From Chryseobacterium paridis (lineage in GTDB: Bacteria > Bacteroidota > Bacteroidia > Flavobacteriales > Weeksellaceae), in the NCBI RefSeq assembly GCF_016595215.1, contig NZ_JAENHK010000007.1:1-64000 (forward strand): a DNA stretch of 64,000 nucleotides, written 5' to 3'. The notes beneath the pieces are model-generated. The model ran no database searches. It was not told the origin of the DNA and saw nothing but the letters and a program-made list of their open reading frames with translations. This document shows, in pieces, positions 39,326 through 48,635 of the stretch (positions are counted from its first letter, which is position 1; every line of letters starts with the position of its first letter). The translations under genes were made by a program, and so were the position numbers.

Positions 39326-41029
39326 ATGAATTTATTTACGGAGTCCAATTTAAGTCCTGACATCCTTAAGGCAATTGGCGAAATGGGTTATGAAAGCCCG
39401 ACAGAAATCCAAAAACAGACTATCCCTTTTATTCTTTCAGATATACGCGACTTGATCGCACTTGCGCAGACTGGGACAGGCAAAACTGCAGCGTTTTCGC
39501 TTCCGATTTTGGATATGATTGACGAAACGAGTCGCAAAATCCAGTTATTGGTGCTTTGTCCGACACGCGAATTATGTCTTCAGATTTCTAAGGACATAAA
39601 AAATTACTCTAAGTACATGCAGAATGTTAAAACTACAGCAGTATACGGAGGTAGCAGTATTATGGATCAGATACGTTCTTTAAAGGATAAACCACAGATC
39701 ATCGTGGGAACTCCGGGAAGAGTTATCGATTTGATCAACAGAAAAGCTCTTGATTTTTCTGCAATTCATTGGTTGGTTTTAGACGAAGCTGATGAGATGC
39801 TTTCAATGGGTTTCAAAGATGAATTGGAAACAATTTTAAGCGAAACTCCTGAAACAAAACAAACTTTCTTATTCTCAGCAACGATGAATAAAGAAGTAGA
39901 GAGAATTTCTAAAAACTATCTTACAAAGCCACATCGTATTTCGGTGGGTTCTATTAACGAGGTTAAAAAGAACATTAAACACGAATATTATGTTGTAGGC
40001 TATCGTAACAAAAAAGAAGCTCTTAAGAGATTAATTGATGCGAACCCTAATCAGTATTCCATTATTTTCTGTAGAACAAGAATGGAAACTCAGGAGGTTG
40101 CAGACTTCTTAATGCAGAATGGTTATGCAGCTGATGCTCTTCATGGTGATCTTTCTCAAGCGCAGAGAGATACAGTAATGAAGAAGTTCAGATTGAAGAA
40201 TATTGATATTTTGGTAGCAACTGACGTTGCAGCAAGAGGTTTAGATGTAAACTCTCTTACTCACGTAATCCATTATTCTTTACCGGATGATCCTGAAGTA
40301 TTTGTTCACAGAAGTGGTAGAACAGGTAGAGCAGGAAAGGACGGTATTTCAATGGCGTTGATAAAGCCTGAAGAAAGCAGAAAGCTGAAGCAGATCAGAT
40401 CAACAACTAAAATTGATATTGTTGAAAAAACAATTCCAACAGGAGAGGATATTATCAAAGCTCAGGTTGGTGGAGTTTTTGAAAAGCTATTAACGGAACA
40501 CGAAGATATCTTTACATTTGATGATAGTTTAATTCCGGATCTAAGCAACTTTACTAAAGAAGAATTAGTTCACCAGTTATTGCAGTTCCAACTGAAAGAT
40601 CTTGCATTGTACTACAAAGACAAGCATGATCTTATGGAGCAGAAATTAAGCAGTAGAGATGATGACTATTCAAGAAGAGATCGGGGTCGCGACAGAGATA
40701 GAGACAGAGGAAGAGATCGTGATAACAGAGGAGGAGATAGAGATAGAGGAAGAGATCGTGGTGGAAAACCTAGAAGAAAAAATGAAGATATGGTAAGATT
40801 CTTCTTCAATCTTGGTAAAAAAGACCAATTGAAGAAACTTGATGTCTTAGATATTATCAATAAAGCGACTGCTGGAAACAGTAAAAAAAGAGCTGAAATT
40901 GGAGATATTGAAATTCTTGAGAAATTTTCATTCTTTGAAATTGAGAAATCATTTAAAGGAGAGCTTTTGAACAATATTTCTTCAATGAAATTCAGAGGTA
41001 AAGATATGAGAGCTGAAGAGGCTAATTAA
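39326..41029 (+). CDS. DEAD-box ATP-dependent RNA helicase with Arg/Asp-rich tail
   Basis: This 567-aa RNA helicase remodels RNA or ribosomal precursors. Motifs are the Q motif (ESPTEIQKQTIPF), I (AQTGTGKT), II (DEAD at about 154), III (SAT), V (ATDVAARGLDVNS) and VI (HRSGRTGRAG). After the core comes an accessory domain, then a low-complexity tract of RD/RG repeats (about 448-485) and a DbpA/CsdA-like RNA-binding C-terminus. This layout resembles CsdA-type cold-shock helicases. Confidence 0.93.
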   Translation: MNLFTESNLSPDILKAIGEMGYESPTEIQKQTIPFILSDIRDLIALAQTGTGKTAAFSLPILDMIDETSRKIQLLVLCPTRELCLQISKDIKNYSKYMQNVKTTAVYGGSSIMDQIRSLKDKPQIIVGTPGRVIDLINRKALDFSAIHWLVLDEADEMLSMGFKDELETILSETPETKQTFLFSATMNKEVERISKNYLTKPHRISVGSINEVKKNIKHEYYVVGYRNKKEALKRLIDANPNQYSIIFCRTRMETQEVADFLMQNGYAADALHGDLSQAQRDTVMKKFRLKNIDILVATDVAARGLDVNSLTHVIHYSLPDDPEVFVHRSGRTGRAGKDGISMALIKPEESRKLKQIRSTTKIDIVEKTIPTGEDIIKAQVGGVFEKLLTEHEDIFTFDDSLIPDLSNFTKEELVHQLLQFQLKDLALYYKDKHDLMEQKLSSRDDDYSRRDRGRDRDRDRGRDRDNRGGDRDRGRDRGGKPRRKNEDMVRFFFNLGKKDQLKKLDVLDIINKATAGNSKKRAEIGDIEILEKFSFFEIEKSFKGELLNNISSMKFRGKDMRAEEAN

Positions 41030-41049
41030 AACTCATTCTATATTATATA

Positions 41050-41074
41050 AACCGGCTTTAAAGCCGGTTTTTTT
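41050..41074 (+). terminator. Intrinsic terminator after the first DEAD-box gene
   Basis: AACCGGCTTT / AAAGCCGGTT palindrome followed by T7. Confidence 0.88.
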
Positions 41075-41090
41075 GTTTGATAATCAGCAC

Positions 41091-41130
41091 TTAAACCAAT
41101 GTTAACAAAACTTAACGTTATATACTTTTG
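41091..41130 (+). promoter_or_regulatory. DUF47-pit promoter overlapped by Pho-box-like hexamers
   Basis: Hexamers TTAAAC (41091), TTAACA (41102) and TTAACG (41112), spaced 11 and 10 nt, run into a TACTTTTG -7 box (41123-41130). The last box lies within the core promoter, a position that would favour repression rather than activation. Confidence 0.45.
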
Positions 41131-41182
41131 GGTAAGGTGCTTTTTTAGGAAATTTGCAGACGAAATTATAAATACTTATAAA

Positions 41183-41821
41183 ATGGGAATTGGAAATATT
41201 TTCCACGCTTTTCAGCCTAAAGATAAAATTTTCTTCGTACTTTTTGAAAAAGTAACTGAAAACCTGGTTGCAATGTCTGAGGAATTCAACAACGGAATCA
41301 AAGATTTTGATCTTAATGATGACTCTATGTTGAAGAAAATGAGCGACTACGAACATAAAAATGATGAGCTTACTCATGAAATTTTTATTGAACTTGGAAA
41401 AAACTTCATAACTCCTTTTGACCGTGAAGATATTCATACACTCGCTACAGGTTTAGATGATATCGCAGATTATATCTACGCTTCTACAAAATATATTTTC
41501 TTGTATAAATCGCCTTTAATGAAGGCTTATGCAGACTTTTCATTATTGATCCATAAAGCATGTCTTGAAATTCAGAATGCAATGAAAAATTTGAAAGGAT
41601 TTAAGAATATGGATCAGGTGAAAGAAGCTTGTATCAAAGTAAATTCTATTGAGAATATTGCTGATGATTTACTTTCCAATTCAATGGTAGAGTTATTTGA
41701 AACGAATGATGCTATCAACATTATCAAAGTTTCATCTGTACTTAATTACCTTGAAATAGTAACTGACAAGGCAGAAGATGTTGCCAATACTATTGAAAAT
41801 ATCATGATCAAATACGCATAA
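41183..41821 (+). CDS. DUF47 family protein (Pit accessory / PhoU-like)
   Basis: This 212-aa PhoU-like helical protein starts at the ATG at 41183 (MGIGNIFHAFQPKDKIFF). Translation from further upstream would extend through the promoter. DUF47 proteins are nearly always encoded just before Pit-type phosphate transporters and regulate them. Acidic metal-binding positions in YEHKNDELTHEIF and LDDIADYIY match the PhoU pattern. The pit gene follows after 16 bp. Confidence 0.92.
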   Translation: MGIGNIFHAFQPKDKIFFVLFEKVTENLVAMSEEFNNGIKDFDLNDDSMLKKMSDYEHKNDELTHEIFIELGKNFITPFDREDIHTLATGLDDIADYIYASTKYIFLYKSPLMKAYADFSLLIHKACLEIQNAMKNLKGFKNMDQVKEACIKVNSIENIADDLLSNSMVELFETNDAINIIKVSSVLNYLEIVTDKAEDVANTIENIMIKYA

Positions 41822-41837
41822 ACAATATAACATAAAA

Positions 41838-42980
41838 ATGGAATTTCCGATTTTACTTACGGTTATTATTGCTTTAGCTCTAATTTTCGATTATATTAAT
41901 GGTTTTCATGATGCAGCCAATTCAATTGCTACTATTGTTTCTACAAAAGTTTTAACGCCATTTCAGGCTGTACTTTGGGCAGCACTTTGGAATTTTGCGG
42001 CATTTTTCTTAGCAGCCTATGTGATAGGTGAATTTAGAATTGGAAATACCATTGCGAAAACAGTTAATGAAAACTTTATTACCCTTGAGGTAATATTTTC
42101 AGGTCTTGTGGCAGCTATTGCCTGGAACCTTTTAACATGGTGGTTTGGTATACCGTCATCTTCTTCTCACACGCTGATTGGAGGATTTTTAGGAGCTGCA
42201 CTAATGCATGCTTTTATGTTGGATTATCATGATGTTGTAGCATCACAACCCAATCTGGGATCATTTGAAACATTAAAACAGGCATTTCATCAATTGACAA
42301 CACAGAGTGTGGTGAAATTTGATAAAGTAATTCCTATTTTCCTGTTTATTTTTATGGCACCGGTTATAGGGATGGTGATCTCGATCATTATTACATTAAT
42401 TATTGTTCATCTTTATAAAAAATCAAACCCATATAAAGCAGATAAATCTTTCAAAAGATTACAGCTTGTATCTTCCGCTTTATTCAGTGTAGGACATGGT
42501 TTGAATGATGCACAGAAAGTAATGGGGATTATTGGGGCGGCGTTGATCTATTATCACGTAGAGATGTTACATGACCCTGTATATCTTAATATACCTTCTG
42601 CAGGACGTTTTGACTATTTTGCTCAACACTATCTTTGGGTTCCGTTGGTTTCTTTCTTAGCGATCGGTTTAGGGACAATGAGTGGCGGTTGGAAAATCAT
42701 CAAAACGATGGGAACAAAGATCACAAAAGTAACTCCATTAGAAGGGGTAAGTGCTGAAACGGCTGGAGCTATCACGCTTTTCATTACAGATCAATTAAGT
42801 ATTCCTGTATCTACAACACACACGATTACAGGTTCTATTATCGGTGTTGGATTAACAAAAAGAGTTTCTGCAGTACGATGGGGAATTACAGTAAGCTTAC
42901 TTTGGGCTTGGGTGTTAACCATTCCTATTTCAGCAATTGTTGCAGGGATTACTTATCTTTTAGTAAGTGTTCTATCCTAG
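41838..42980 (+). CDS. Inorganic phosphate transporter, Pit family
   Basis: This 380-aa inner-membrane H+/metal-phosphate symporter has about 10 helices. Both PiT signature repeats are visible: DYINGFHDAANSIATIVSTKVLTP-type near residue 18 and GHGLNDAQKVMGII near residue 218. The paired motifs GIPSSSSHTLIGGFLGA and IPVSTTHTITGSIIGVG are also present. It is co-transcribed with DUF47. It would be the constitutive low-affinity phosphate uptake route, in contrast with the inducible scavenging locus at 7405-17702. Confidence 0.95.
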   Translation: MEFPILLTVIIALALIFDYINGFHDAANSIATIVSTKVLTPFQAVLWAALWNFAAFFLAAYVIGEFRIGNTIAKTVNENFITLEVIFSGLVAAIAWNLLTWWFGIPSSSSHTLIGGFLGAALMHAFMLDYHDVVASQPNLGSFETLKQAFHQLTTQSVVKFDKVIPIFLFIFMAPVIGMVISIIITLIIVHLYKKSNPYKADKSFKRLQLVSSALFSVGHGLNDAQKVMGIIGAALIYYHVEMLHDPVYLNIPSAGRFDYFAQHYLWVPLVSFLAIGLGTMSGGWKIIKTMGTKITKVTPLEGVSAETAGAITLFITDQLSIPVSTTHTITGSIIGVGLTKRVSAVRWGITVSLLWAWVLTIPISAIVAGITYLLVSVLS

Positions 42981-43002
42981 GTAGAAATTTAAATAATAAT
43001 AC

Positions 43003-43034
43003 AAAACTTTGTCCAAATGGGCGAAGTTTTTTGT
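43003..43034 (+). terminator. Intrinsic terminator after pit
   Basis: AAAACTTTGTCC pairs with GGGCGAAGTTTT (two G-U pairs), then T-run. Confidence 0.7.
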
Positions 43035-43056
43035 TTTATAAAGACTTGAAAAATTG

Positions 43057-43064
43057 TATTTTTG
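43057..43064 (+). promoter_or_regulatory. -7 box of the polyprenyl synthetase promoter
   Basis: TATTTTTG, 19 bp before the ATG. Confidence 0.45.
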
Positions 43065-43083
43065 TTGGAAATTATAGGATTTT

Positions 43084-44055
43084 ATGGAATTTTTAGACAA
43101 GTACCAACAGCTGGTTGCTGACGCCATTACTAAGTATACTTTTAAAGACAAACCTACGGAATTATACGACCCGATGAACTACATCATCTCTCATGGTGGG
43201 AAACGACTTCGTCCCATTATGGTGTTAATGGCTTGTGACTTGTTCGGGGGCGATCTTAAAGAAGCAATTAAGCCTGCTTTGGCGATTGAGTTTTTCCATA
43301 ATTTTACCCTGATCCATGATGATATTATGGATGAAGCTCCATTAAGAAGAAATAAACCTACTATCCATACTTTGCATGGCTTAAATGTGGGGATTCTTTC
43401 CGGTGATGGATTATTACTGAAAGCATACAAATTTTTTGAAGATCTGGAACCTGAAATATTTAAGGCTTGTATCAGAATATTTACGCATACGGGACTTCTA
43501 TTATGTGAAGGTCAACAATATGATATTAATTTCGAAACACAGGAGGATGTAACTTTTGATGATTATATCAGAATGATCACCTATAAAACAGGGGTTTTAA
43601 GTGCCTCTTCTTTTGAAATTGGTGCTCTAATAGCTAAAGCTAATTTTAAAGATGCTAAATCTATTTTCAATTTTGGGAAACATATTGGAATTGCTTTCCA
43701 GATCATGGATGATTACCTAGATGTTTTTGGAGACCAGGCTCAGTTTGGTAAAAAACATGCGGGAGATATTTATGAAAATAAAAAAACAGTTCTATATCTG
43801 ATGGCCAGAGAGCATGCAACTGATGAAGAAAGAAAAGAATTGGACCATTGGTATGCTAAGAAAACGGATAATATTGATAAAGTATATGGAGTTGAGAAAA
43901 TTTTCAGGAGAACTAAAGTTGATGAGAAAGCGTTGCGTCTCATTGAAAAACACAATGAAATAGGTCAGAGCTATCTTAAAAAAATAAATATTCCTGAGGA
44001 AAGGAAAAAACCATTTATCGAACTGGCTAATTATCTTTTAAGCAGAGAGAGTTAA
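43084..44055 (+). CDS. Polyprenyl synthetase (geranylgeranyl / longer-chain)
   Basis: This 323-aa all-alpha prenyltransferase condenses isopentenyl diphosphate units. The first aspartate-rich motif is LIHDDIMDEAPLRR (about 78-91) and the second is FQIMDDYLDVFGD (about 208-220). GGKRLRP is near residue 39. Chain length cannot be fixed by eye; it probably serves menaquinone or other isoprenoid synthesis. It is a single gene, followed by a repeat-rich spacer. Confidence 0.93.
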   Translation: MEFLDKYQQLVADAITKYTFKDKPTELYDPMNYIISHGGKRLRPIMVLMACDLFGGDLKEAIKPALAIEFFHNFTLIHDDIMDEAPLRRNKPTIHTLHGLNVGILSGDGLLLKAYKFFEDLEPEIFKACIRIFTHTGLLLCEGQQYDINFETQEDVTFDDYIRMITYKTGVLSASSFEIGALIAKANFKDAKSIFNFGKHIGIAFQIMDDYLDVFGDQAQFGKKHAGDIYENKKTVLYLMAREHATDEERKELDHWYAKKTDNIDKVYGVEKIFRRTKVDEKALRLIEKHNEIGQSYLKKINIPEERKKPFIELANYLLSRES

Positions 44056-44148
44056 ATAGTTTGTAGGTGGCAGGTAGCAGGTAAAAGGTATGCCCAATTC
44101 AACCTTCGGCTACCTAAAACCTAATAGCTGCAACCTCATACCTATACA

Positions 44149-45099
44149 ATGAAATTCAGAACTGAAGTAGACATCCAGGCGTCAGAAATAAAAATAGAAG
44201 TTGAAGATAAAATATTTTCAATAGGTTCTTGTTTTGCCTCAGAAATGTCAGATTTGTTTCAGCAGGGGCAACTTCAGACTGTAAATAATCCATTTGGAAC
44301 TATTTTTAACCCATTCTCCATTGATAATGCGATACAAAGGCTCCATGACTCAGAGTTTTATATTGAAGAGGATTTAATCACCTTTAATGAAGAATATATT
44401 TCTCTCGATCACCATACGAGTTTTGATACAAGGTATGTTCATCAGACACTGGAGAAAATTAATACCAAATTAGAAGAAGGAAATCTTTTCCTGCAGGATA
44501 CTAATTGGGTGATAATAACTTACGGAACTTCTTTTATATATGAATTTGAACCCAAGGAAAAATTAGTAGCTAACTGTCATAAGATTCCACAGAAGTTTTT
44601 TAAAAAAAGGCTGTTATGTCATCAGGAAATTACAGATTCAATTTATAAAACGATTTTAAATCTTAAAGACATTTGCAAAGAGAATGTTCAGATTTTGTTT
44701 ACGGTTTCCCCGGTTCGTCATACCAAAGATGGTATGATTGAGAATCAGTTAAGCAAATCAAAATTAATCACAGCGATTCATGATGCCATTTCAATTTTTG
44801 AGAACTGCCATTATCTTCCAATTTATGAGATTCTAATGGATGATTTACGGGATTATCGTTTTTATAAAGAGGATATGATCCATCCAAGTTCTCAGGCTGT
44901 TCAATATATTTTTGACAAATTTGGAGCTGCATATTTTTCCGAAGAAACAAAGGATTTTATTAAAGAAAATTTTAAAATCAATAAAGCCCTTCAACATAAG
45001 ACTGAGGATAAAAAAGATCCTAAATATCTTGATTTTAAAGAGAAACTAAAGCAAAAGATTGAAAATCAGCAAAAGAAGGTAAAGCATAAAATATTTTAG
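44149..45099 (+). CDS. GSCFA domain-containing protein
   Basis: This 316-aa protein begins with the family signature SIGSCFASEMSDLFQQG (about 25-41). Also present are NPFGTIFNPFSI, the TYGTSFIYE strand and VSPVRHTKDGM, and the SGNH-like final motif MIHPSSQAVQYI. The fold is SGNH-esterase-like, with Ser in GSCFA and His in IHPS as likely catalytic residues. The substrate is unknown. The 93-bp spacer ahead of it (44056-44148) has degenerate GGCAGGTAGCAGGT words. The next gene follows directly. Confidence 0.9.
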   Translation: MKFRTEVDIQASEIKIEVEDKIFSIGSCFASEMSDLFQQGQLQTVNNPFGTIFNPFSIDNAIQRLHDSEFYIEEDLITFNEEYISLDHHTSFDTRYVHQTLEKINTKLEEGNLFLQDTNWVIITYGTSFIYEFEPKEKLVANCHKIPQKFFKKRLLCHQEITDSIYKTILNLKDICKENVQILFTVSPVRHTKDGMIENQLSKSKLITAIHDAISIFENCHYLPIYEILMDDLRDYRFYKEDMIHPSSQAVQYIFDKFGAAYFSEETKDFIKENFKINKALQHKTEDKKDPKYLDFKEKLKQKIENQQKKVKHKIF

Positions 45100-45105
45100 T
45101 TGGAG

Positions 45106-45633
45106 ATGATAGACTTTACAAAAATAGATTATTTGAAAAGTGGCAATCAAAAACAACAAAGGGTCTATGAGGTTCTTACCCAATATCAGGTTTTTGAAAA
45201 ACTGGAAAACTTTTCTCCGATTTTAGCAGGAACAATTCCTATTGAAATTGATATTGAAGGAAGTGACTTGGATATCATCTGTGAGGTAAATCTTAAATTT
45301 GAAGAAGATTTTTTAGATGAAATCATGTTCAGTCAGCTTATACCTTTTGAAGCTGATGTAAAGGTTGAACGAATAATTATCAGTGGTGAAAAGAGTATTG
45401 TCCTAAACTTTATGCTTGATGAGTTTCCTGTCGAAATTTTCGGACAAAATAAACCGACTGTAAAACAGAATGCCTACCGACACATGATTGCTGAATATAA
45501 AATATTACAGGAAAGAGGAGAGGAATTTAAACAACAAATAATAGAATTAAAAAAGAAAGGAATCAAGACAGAGCCTGCTTTCGGGATGTTACTGAACTTA
45601 GAAGATCCTTACGAAGATCTATTAAAATTTTAA
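45106..45633 (+). CDS. DUF4269 domain-containing protein
   Basis: This 175-aa protein of unknown function shows family features FSPILAGTIPIEIDIEGSDLDIICEV and the end motif KTEPAFGMLLNLEDPYEDLL. The GSDLDI segment resembles a nucleotidyltransferase-like acidic motif. The ATG at 45106 was chosen over a TTG at 45100. It follows GSCFA by 6 bp and precedes tatD by 4 bp, so a three-gene operon is likely. Confidence 0.88.
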   Translation: MIDFTKIDYLKSGNQKQQRVYEVLTQYQVFEKLENFSPILAGTIPIEIDIEGSDLDIICEVNLKFEEDFLDEIMFSQLIPFEADVKVERIIISGEKSIVLNFMLDEFPVEIFGQNKPTVKQNAYRHMIAEYKILQERGEEFKQQIIELKKKGIKTEPAFGMLLNLEDPYEDLLKF

Positions 45634-45637
45634 AATA

Positions 45638-46402
45638 ATGATTGACACACATACACATTTATATGCAGAAGAATTTGATGAAGACAGAAAAGAAGCAATT
45701 CAGAGAGCTTTAGATAAGGGCATTACTGAATTCTATCTTCCCGCTATCGATTCTGAATCACATGAAAGAATGCTTCAATTGGAAAATGAATATCCAGGGT
45801 ATGTATTTTCAATGATGGGACTACATCCTTGCTATGTAAAACCTGAATCATGGGAAAAAGAATTGGGTATTGTGAAAAATTATCTTGATCAAAGAGCATT
45901 TCCTGCCATTGGGGAAATTGGTATAGATCTGTACTGGGATCAATCAACTTTAGATATTCAGGTTAAAGCTTTTGAACAACAAATCGATTGGGCCATTGAG
46001 AAGGATATGCCAATTGTAATTCATACACGTGAAAGTTTTGATGAAACATTTGAAGTATTAGAGCGAAAAAAGCATCCAAAACTTCGTGGAATATTTCATT
46101 GTTTTTCAGGTAATCTTGAACAGGCAAAAAAAGCCATTGAATTGAATTTCGTGTTAGGAATTGGTGGAGCAGTGACCTTTAAAAATGGAAAGATCGATCA
46201 GTTTTTACAAGAGATTCCTCTTGATAAAATTGTTTTGGAAACAGATTCTCCTTATCTGGCTCCGGTTCCTCACAGAGGAAAGAGAAATGAAAGCTCTTAC
46301 CTTGATCTGGTGGTAGGAAAGCTGGTTAATATTTATAATAAAGATTTTGCTGAGATTGACAGGATTACGACTCAGAATGCAAAACACATGTTTAAAATAT
46401 AA
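45638..46402 (+). CDS. TatD family hydrolase
   Basis: This 254-aa metal-dependent deoxyribonuclease/hydrolase is a TIM-barrel of the amidohydrolase type. Metal ligands are IDTHTHLYAEEFD (His4/His6), AIGEIGIDLYWD, VIHTRES, FHCFSG and ETDSPYLAPVPHRGKRN. All TatD signatures are present and the length is normal. It is probably a 3'-5' exonuclease in DNA repair, and the last gene of the GSCFA operon. Confidence 0.94.
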   Translation: MIDTHTHLYAEEFDEDRKEAIQRALDKGITEFYLPAIDSESHERMLQLENEYPGYVFSMMGLHPCYVKPESWEKELGIVKNYLDQRAFPAIGEIGIDLYWDQSTLDIQVKAFEQQIDWAIEKDMPIVIHTRESFDETFEVLERKKHPKLRGIFHCFSGNLEQAKKAIELNFVLGIGGAVTFKNGKIDQFLQEIPLDKIVLETDSPYLAPVPHRGKRNESSYLDLVVGKLVNIYNKDFAEIDRITTQNAKHMFKI

Positions 46403-46413
46403 TCTACAAAAAG

Positions 46414-46440
46414 AAAAGCCTTCTCATTGAGAAGGCTTTT
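46414..46440. terminator. Bidirectional terminator between tatD and rhlE
   Basis: Arms AAAAGCCTTCTC and GAGAAGGCTTTT around ATT, with T-runs on both strands; it serves the two convergent genes. Confidence 0.9.
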
Positions 46441-46446
46441 TTATTA

Positions 46447-47715
46447 TTATTTTTTTCTAAAAAACCCTTTATTTTTAGGCTTCTTAGTTCCAATATCACT
46501 TCTTTGAGCATTGGGCCTTGATGGTCTTCCGGAGCTCGCATTGGCATTCATTGGTTTATTATTAGAATCCCTCTTTTGTGCTACTAGATTATCTGTATGA
46601 AAAGGATGGTCTTTAACCACAGGGATTTTGAGACCAATCAATTTCTCAGTGTTTCTTAGATTTAACAGATCCAGACCGTCTACGAAAGATAGAGAAGTAC
46701 CTTGAGCACCTGCTCTTCCGGTTCTTCCAATTCTGTGAACATATGTTTCAGAAACGTCAGATAGCTCGTAGTTGATAACGTATTTCAATTCATCTATATC
46801 AATTCCTCTTGCTGCGATATCTGTAGCAACCAAAACTCTCGTTTTTCCGGATTTGAAATTATTCAGAGCGTTTTGACGCGCATTCTGAGATTTATTTCCA
46901 TGGATAGCTTCTGCTAAGATACCATTTTTATGAAGGGTTCTTGCAATTTTATCCGCTCCATGCTTTGTTCTTGAGAAAACCAAAACGGATTCAGAGATAT
47001 GATCCTTTAAAATATGGGTAAGTAATCCTAACTTATCTTCTTTCTGAACAAAGTAAACCGATTGTTTAATAGTCTCTGCCGTTGAAGAAACAGGAGTTAC
47101 TTCTACTTGTACAGGATTGTTAAGAATAGAACTTGCCAGTTTCTGTATTTCAGGTGGCATTGTTGCAGAGAAAAATAAGGTTTGTCTCCTTTGAGGTAAA
47201 AGCTTAATAATTCGTTTTACATCATGTACAAATCCCATATCCAGCATCCTGTCAGCTTCATCCAGAACAAAGATCTCAAGATTTTTAAGACTGATGATTC
47301 CCTGAGCGATAAAATCCAGTAATCTTCCTGGTGTTGCAACCAGAATATCTACTCCTTTTCTTAGGGCAGCTTCCTGAGAGCCTTGTTTTACACCTCCGAA
47401 AATCACTAATTTCCTTAAAGGAAGATTTCTTCCGTATGCATTGAAACTTTCTTCAATCTGAATAGCTAATTCTCTTGTAGGAGTAAGAATTAAAGCTTTG
47501 ATCTGATTGGTCTTTGGACGTTCTGATAAATTTTGAAGAATAGGAATAGCAAATGCTGCTGTTTTACCTGTTCCCGTTTGTGCTGTTCCTAATAGATCTT
47601 TTTTTTCTAAAATAGAAGGAATAGCTTTTTGTTGTATTGGAGTAGGTTTTTCATAACCTTCCTTTTGAAGCGCATCTAAAATGGGCTTGATAATTTTTAA
47701 GTCTGTAAATAACAA
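46447..47715 (-). CDS. rhlE: DEAD-box RNA helicase, RhlE type
   Basis: This 422-aa helicase has the Q motif ([13 protein letters not shown]), I (AQTGTGKT), II ([11 protein letters not shown]), III (SATMPPEIQ), V ([12 protein letters not shown]) and VI ([15 protein letters not shown]). A short basic tail ([23 protein letters not shown]) ends the protein, as in RhlE. A TACCTTTG -7 box about 137 bp upstream implies a long leader, as seen on cold-inducible helicase mRNAs. Confidence 0.93.
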   Translation of the reverse strand: MLFTDLKIIKPILDALQKEGYEKPTPIQQKAIPSILEKKDLLGTAQTGTGKTAAFAIPILQNLSERPKTNQIKALILTPTRELAIQIEESFNAYGRNLPLRKLVIFGGVKQGSQEAALRKGVDILVATPGRLLDFIAQGIISLKNLEIFVLDEADRMLDMGFVHDVKRIIKLLPQRRQTLFFSATMPPEIQKLASSILNNPVQVEVTPVSSTAETIKQSVYFVQKEDKLGLLTHILKDHISESVLVFSRTKHGADKIARTLHKNGILAEAIHGNKSQNARQNALNNFKSGKTRVLVATDIAARGIDIDELKYVINYELSDVSETYVHRIGRTGRAGAQGTSLSFVDGLDLLNLRNTEKLIGLKIPVVKDHPFHTDNLVAQKRDSNNKPMNANASSGRPSRPNAQRSDIGTKKPKNKGFFRKK

Positions 47716-47851
47716 AATATATTGTGTATTAAAAATAATGCGGTCGAAGTAGTATACTTCATCATTTTTAGCGAATCTGCTAAAATTGATTAACAGAATT
47801 TTTAAGTAAAATTAATTACCGAAAGGGCTGAGAATGCCGCGAAATATGATG

Positions 47852-47859
47852 CAAAGGTA
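47852..47859 (-). promoter_or_regulatory. -7 box of the rhlE promoter (long leader)
   Basis: The minus strand reads TACCTTTG. Transcription from here would give a leader of about 130 nt. Confidence 0.5.
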
Positions 47860-47917
47860 GGGAAAATAATTGAAGAACATCATTTTACCTTTATATCCTT
47901 TGCAGATAATGGGTGAT

Positions 47918-48529
47918 TTATCTAAATCTATAGCCAACACCCGCTTGTAAAAATCCAGCTTTTATAGGAATCCCGTTACCTTCGGTCATATTGATAAAAT
48001 TAAAATTATATCGGGCGTCCATAAAGAACTTTTCATTGAATTTAAATTCTGCGCCTAGAAAAGGGTATAGGTTCAATGTTTTTAAGCCTTCAAAATCGTG
48101 AGTATTCTCCTCCATGAATGTTGTTTTTACTTTTGAAGATAAGTTGAATGCGAAATTCATCCCAACGGAAGCCGAAAGCTTTGGAATGAAACTATATTTT
48201 ATCGAAATAGGAATTTGAAGCTGCGAAAATTGATAGTTATAATACGTAGTTCCCATATTAACGACCTCGTTTCCAACAAGCTGAACGAGCTCGGTGCCCA
48301 TTTTTCCTCCAATCTGCGTGTAAAGTAATTCTCCTTGTAAGGCAACTTTAGGAGATAGAGGATATTCTACAAGTCCTCCAGCATAGAAGAAGGATTTTGA
48401 ATCAAGCTTTTCATTAGCAAATTTTACAGTTGAAAGATTATATCCGGCCTTTACGCCAAAGTTGATCTGTGCTTTTACAACAGTTGAAGCACCAATAAAT
48501 AATAAAATGAAAAGAAAGCTCTTTTTCAT
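47918..48529 (-). CDS. Outer-membrane beta-barrel protein (porin family)
   Basis: This 203-aa protein has a signal peptide (about 1-20, ending VVKAQ). Alternating beta strands of an 8-stranded OmpW/PorT-like barrel follow: INFGVKAGYNLSTVKFA, LQGELLYTQIGGKMG, LSASVGMNFAFNLSSK and LQAGVGYRFR. It has the C-terminal aromatic-Arg end typical of such proteins. The function is unknown. It lies downstream of obgE but is separated by a hairpin. Confidence 0.88.
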   Translation of the reverse strand: MKKSFLFILLFIGASTVVKAQINFGVKAGYNLSTVKFANEKLDSKSFFYAGGLVEYPLSPKVALQGELLYTQIGGKMGTELVQLVGNEVVNMGTTYYNYQFSQLQIPISIKYSFIPKLSASVGMNFAFNLSSKVKTTFMEENTHDFEGLKTLNLYPFLGAEFKFNEKFFMDARYNFNFINMTEGNGIPIKAGFLQAGVGYRFR

Positions 48530-48582
48530 GAGAATTTAAGTTTAGGTTATTGTTTTTTTATAAAGTGTATAATGATATAAGA

Positions 48583-48608
48583 ATAGAGTATACCGGAGTA
48601 TACTCTAT
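48583..48608. terminator. Hairpin between obgE and the beta-barrel gene
   Basis: ATAGAGTATAC / GTATACTCTAT stem with a 4-nt loop; the T-run is better on the plus strand than on the minus strand, so its role is uncertain. Confidence 0.45.
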
Positions 48609-48635
48609 CGTTTTTATATTGCATCGTAAAATTAC

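Noticed and set aside
40666..40974. 102-aa minus-strand ORF rich in Ser/Leu/Arg
   Set aside because: Reflects the RD/RG-repeat tract of the DEAD-box helicase read in antisense.
41099..41182. Longer DUF47 start
   Set aside because: It would run through the TACTTTTG -7 box and TTAACG hexamer; the family N-terminus begins at 41183.
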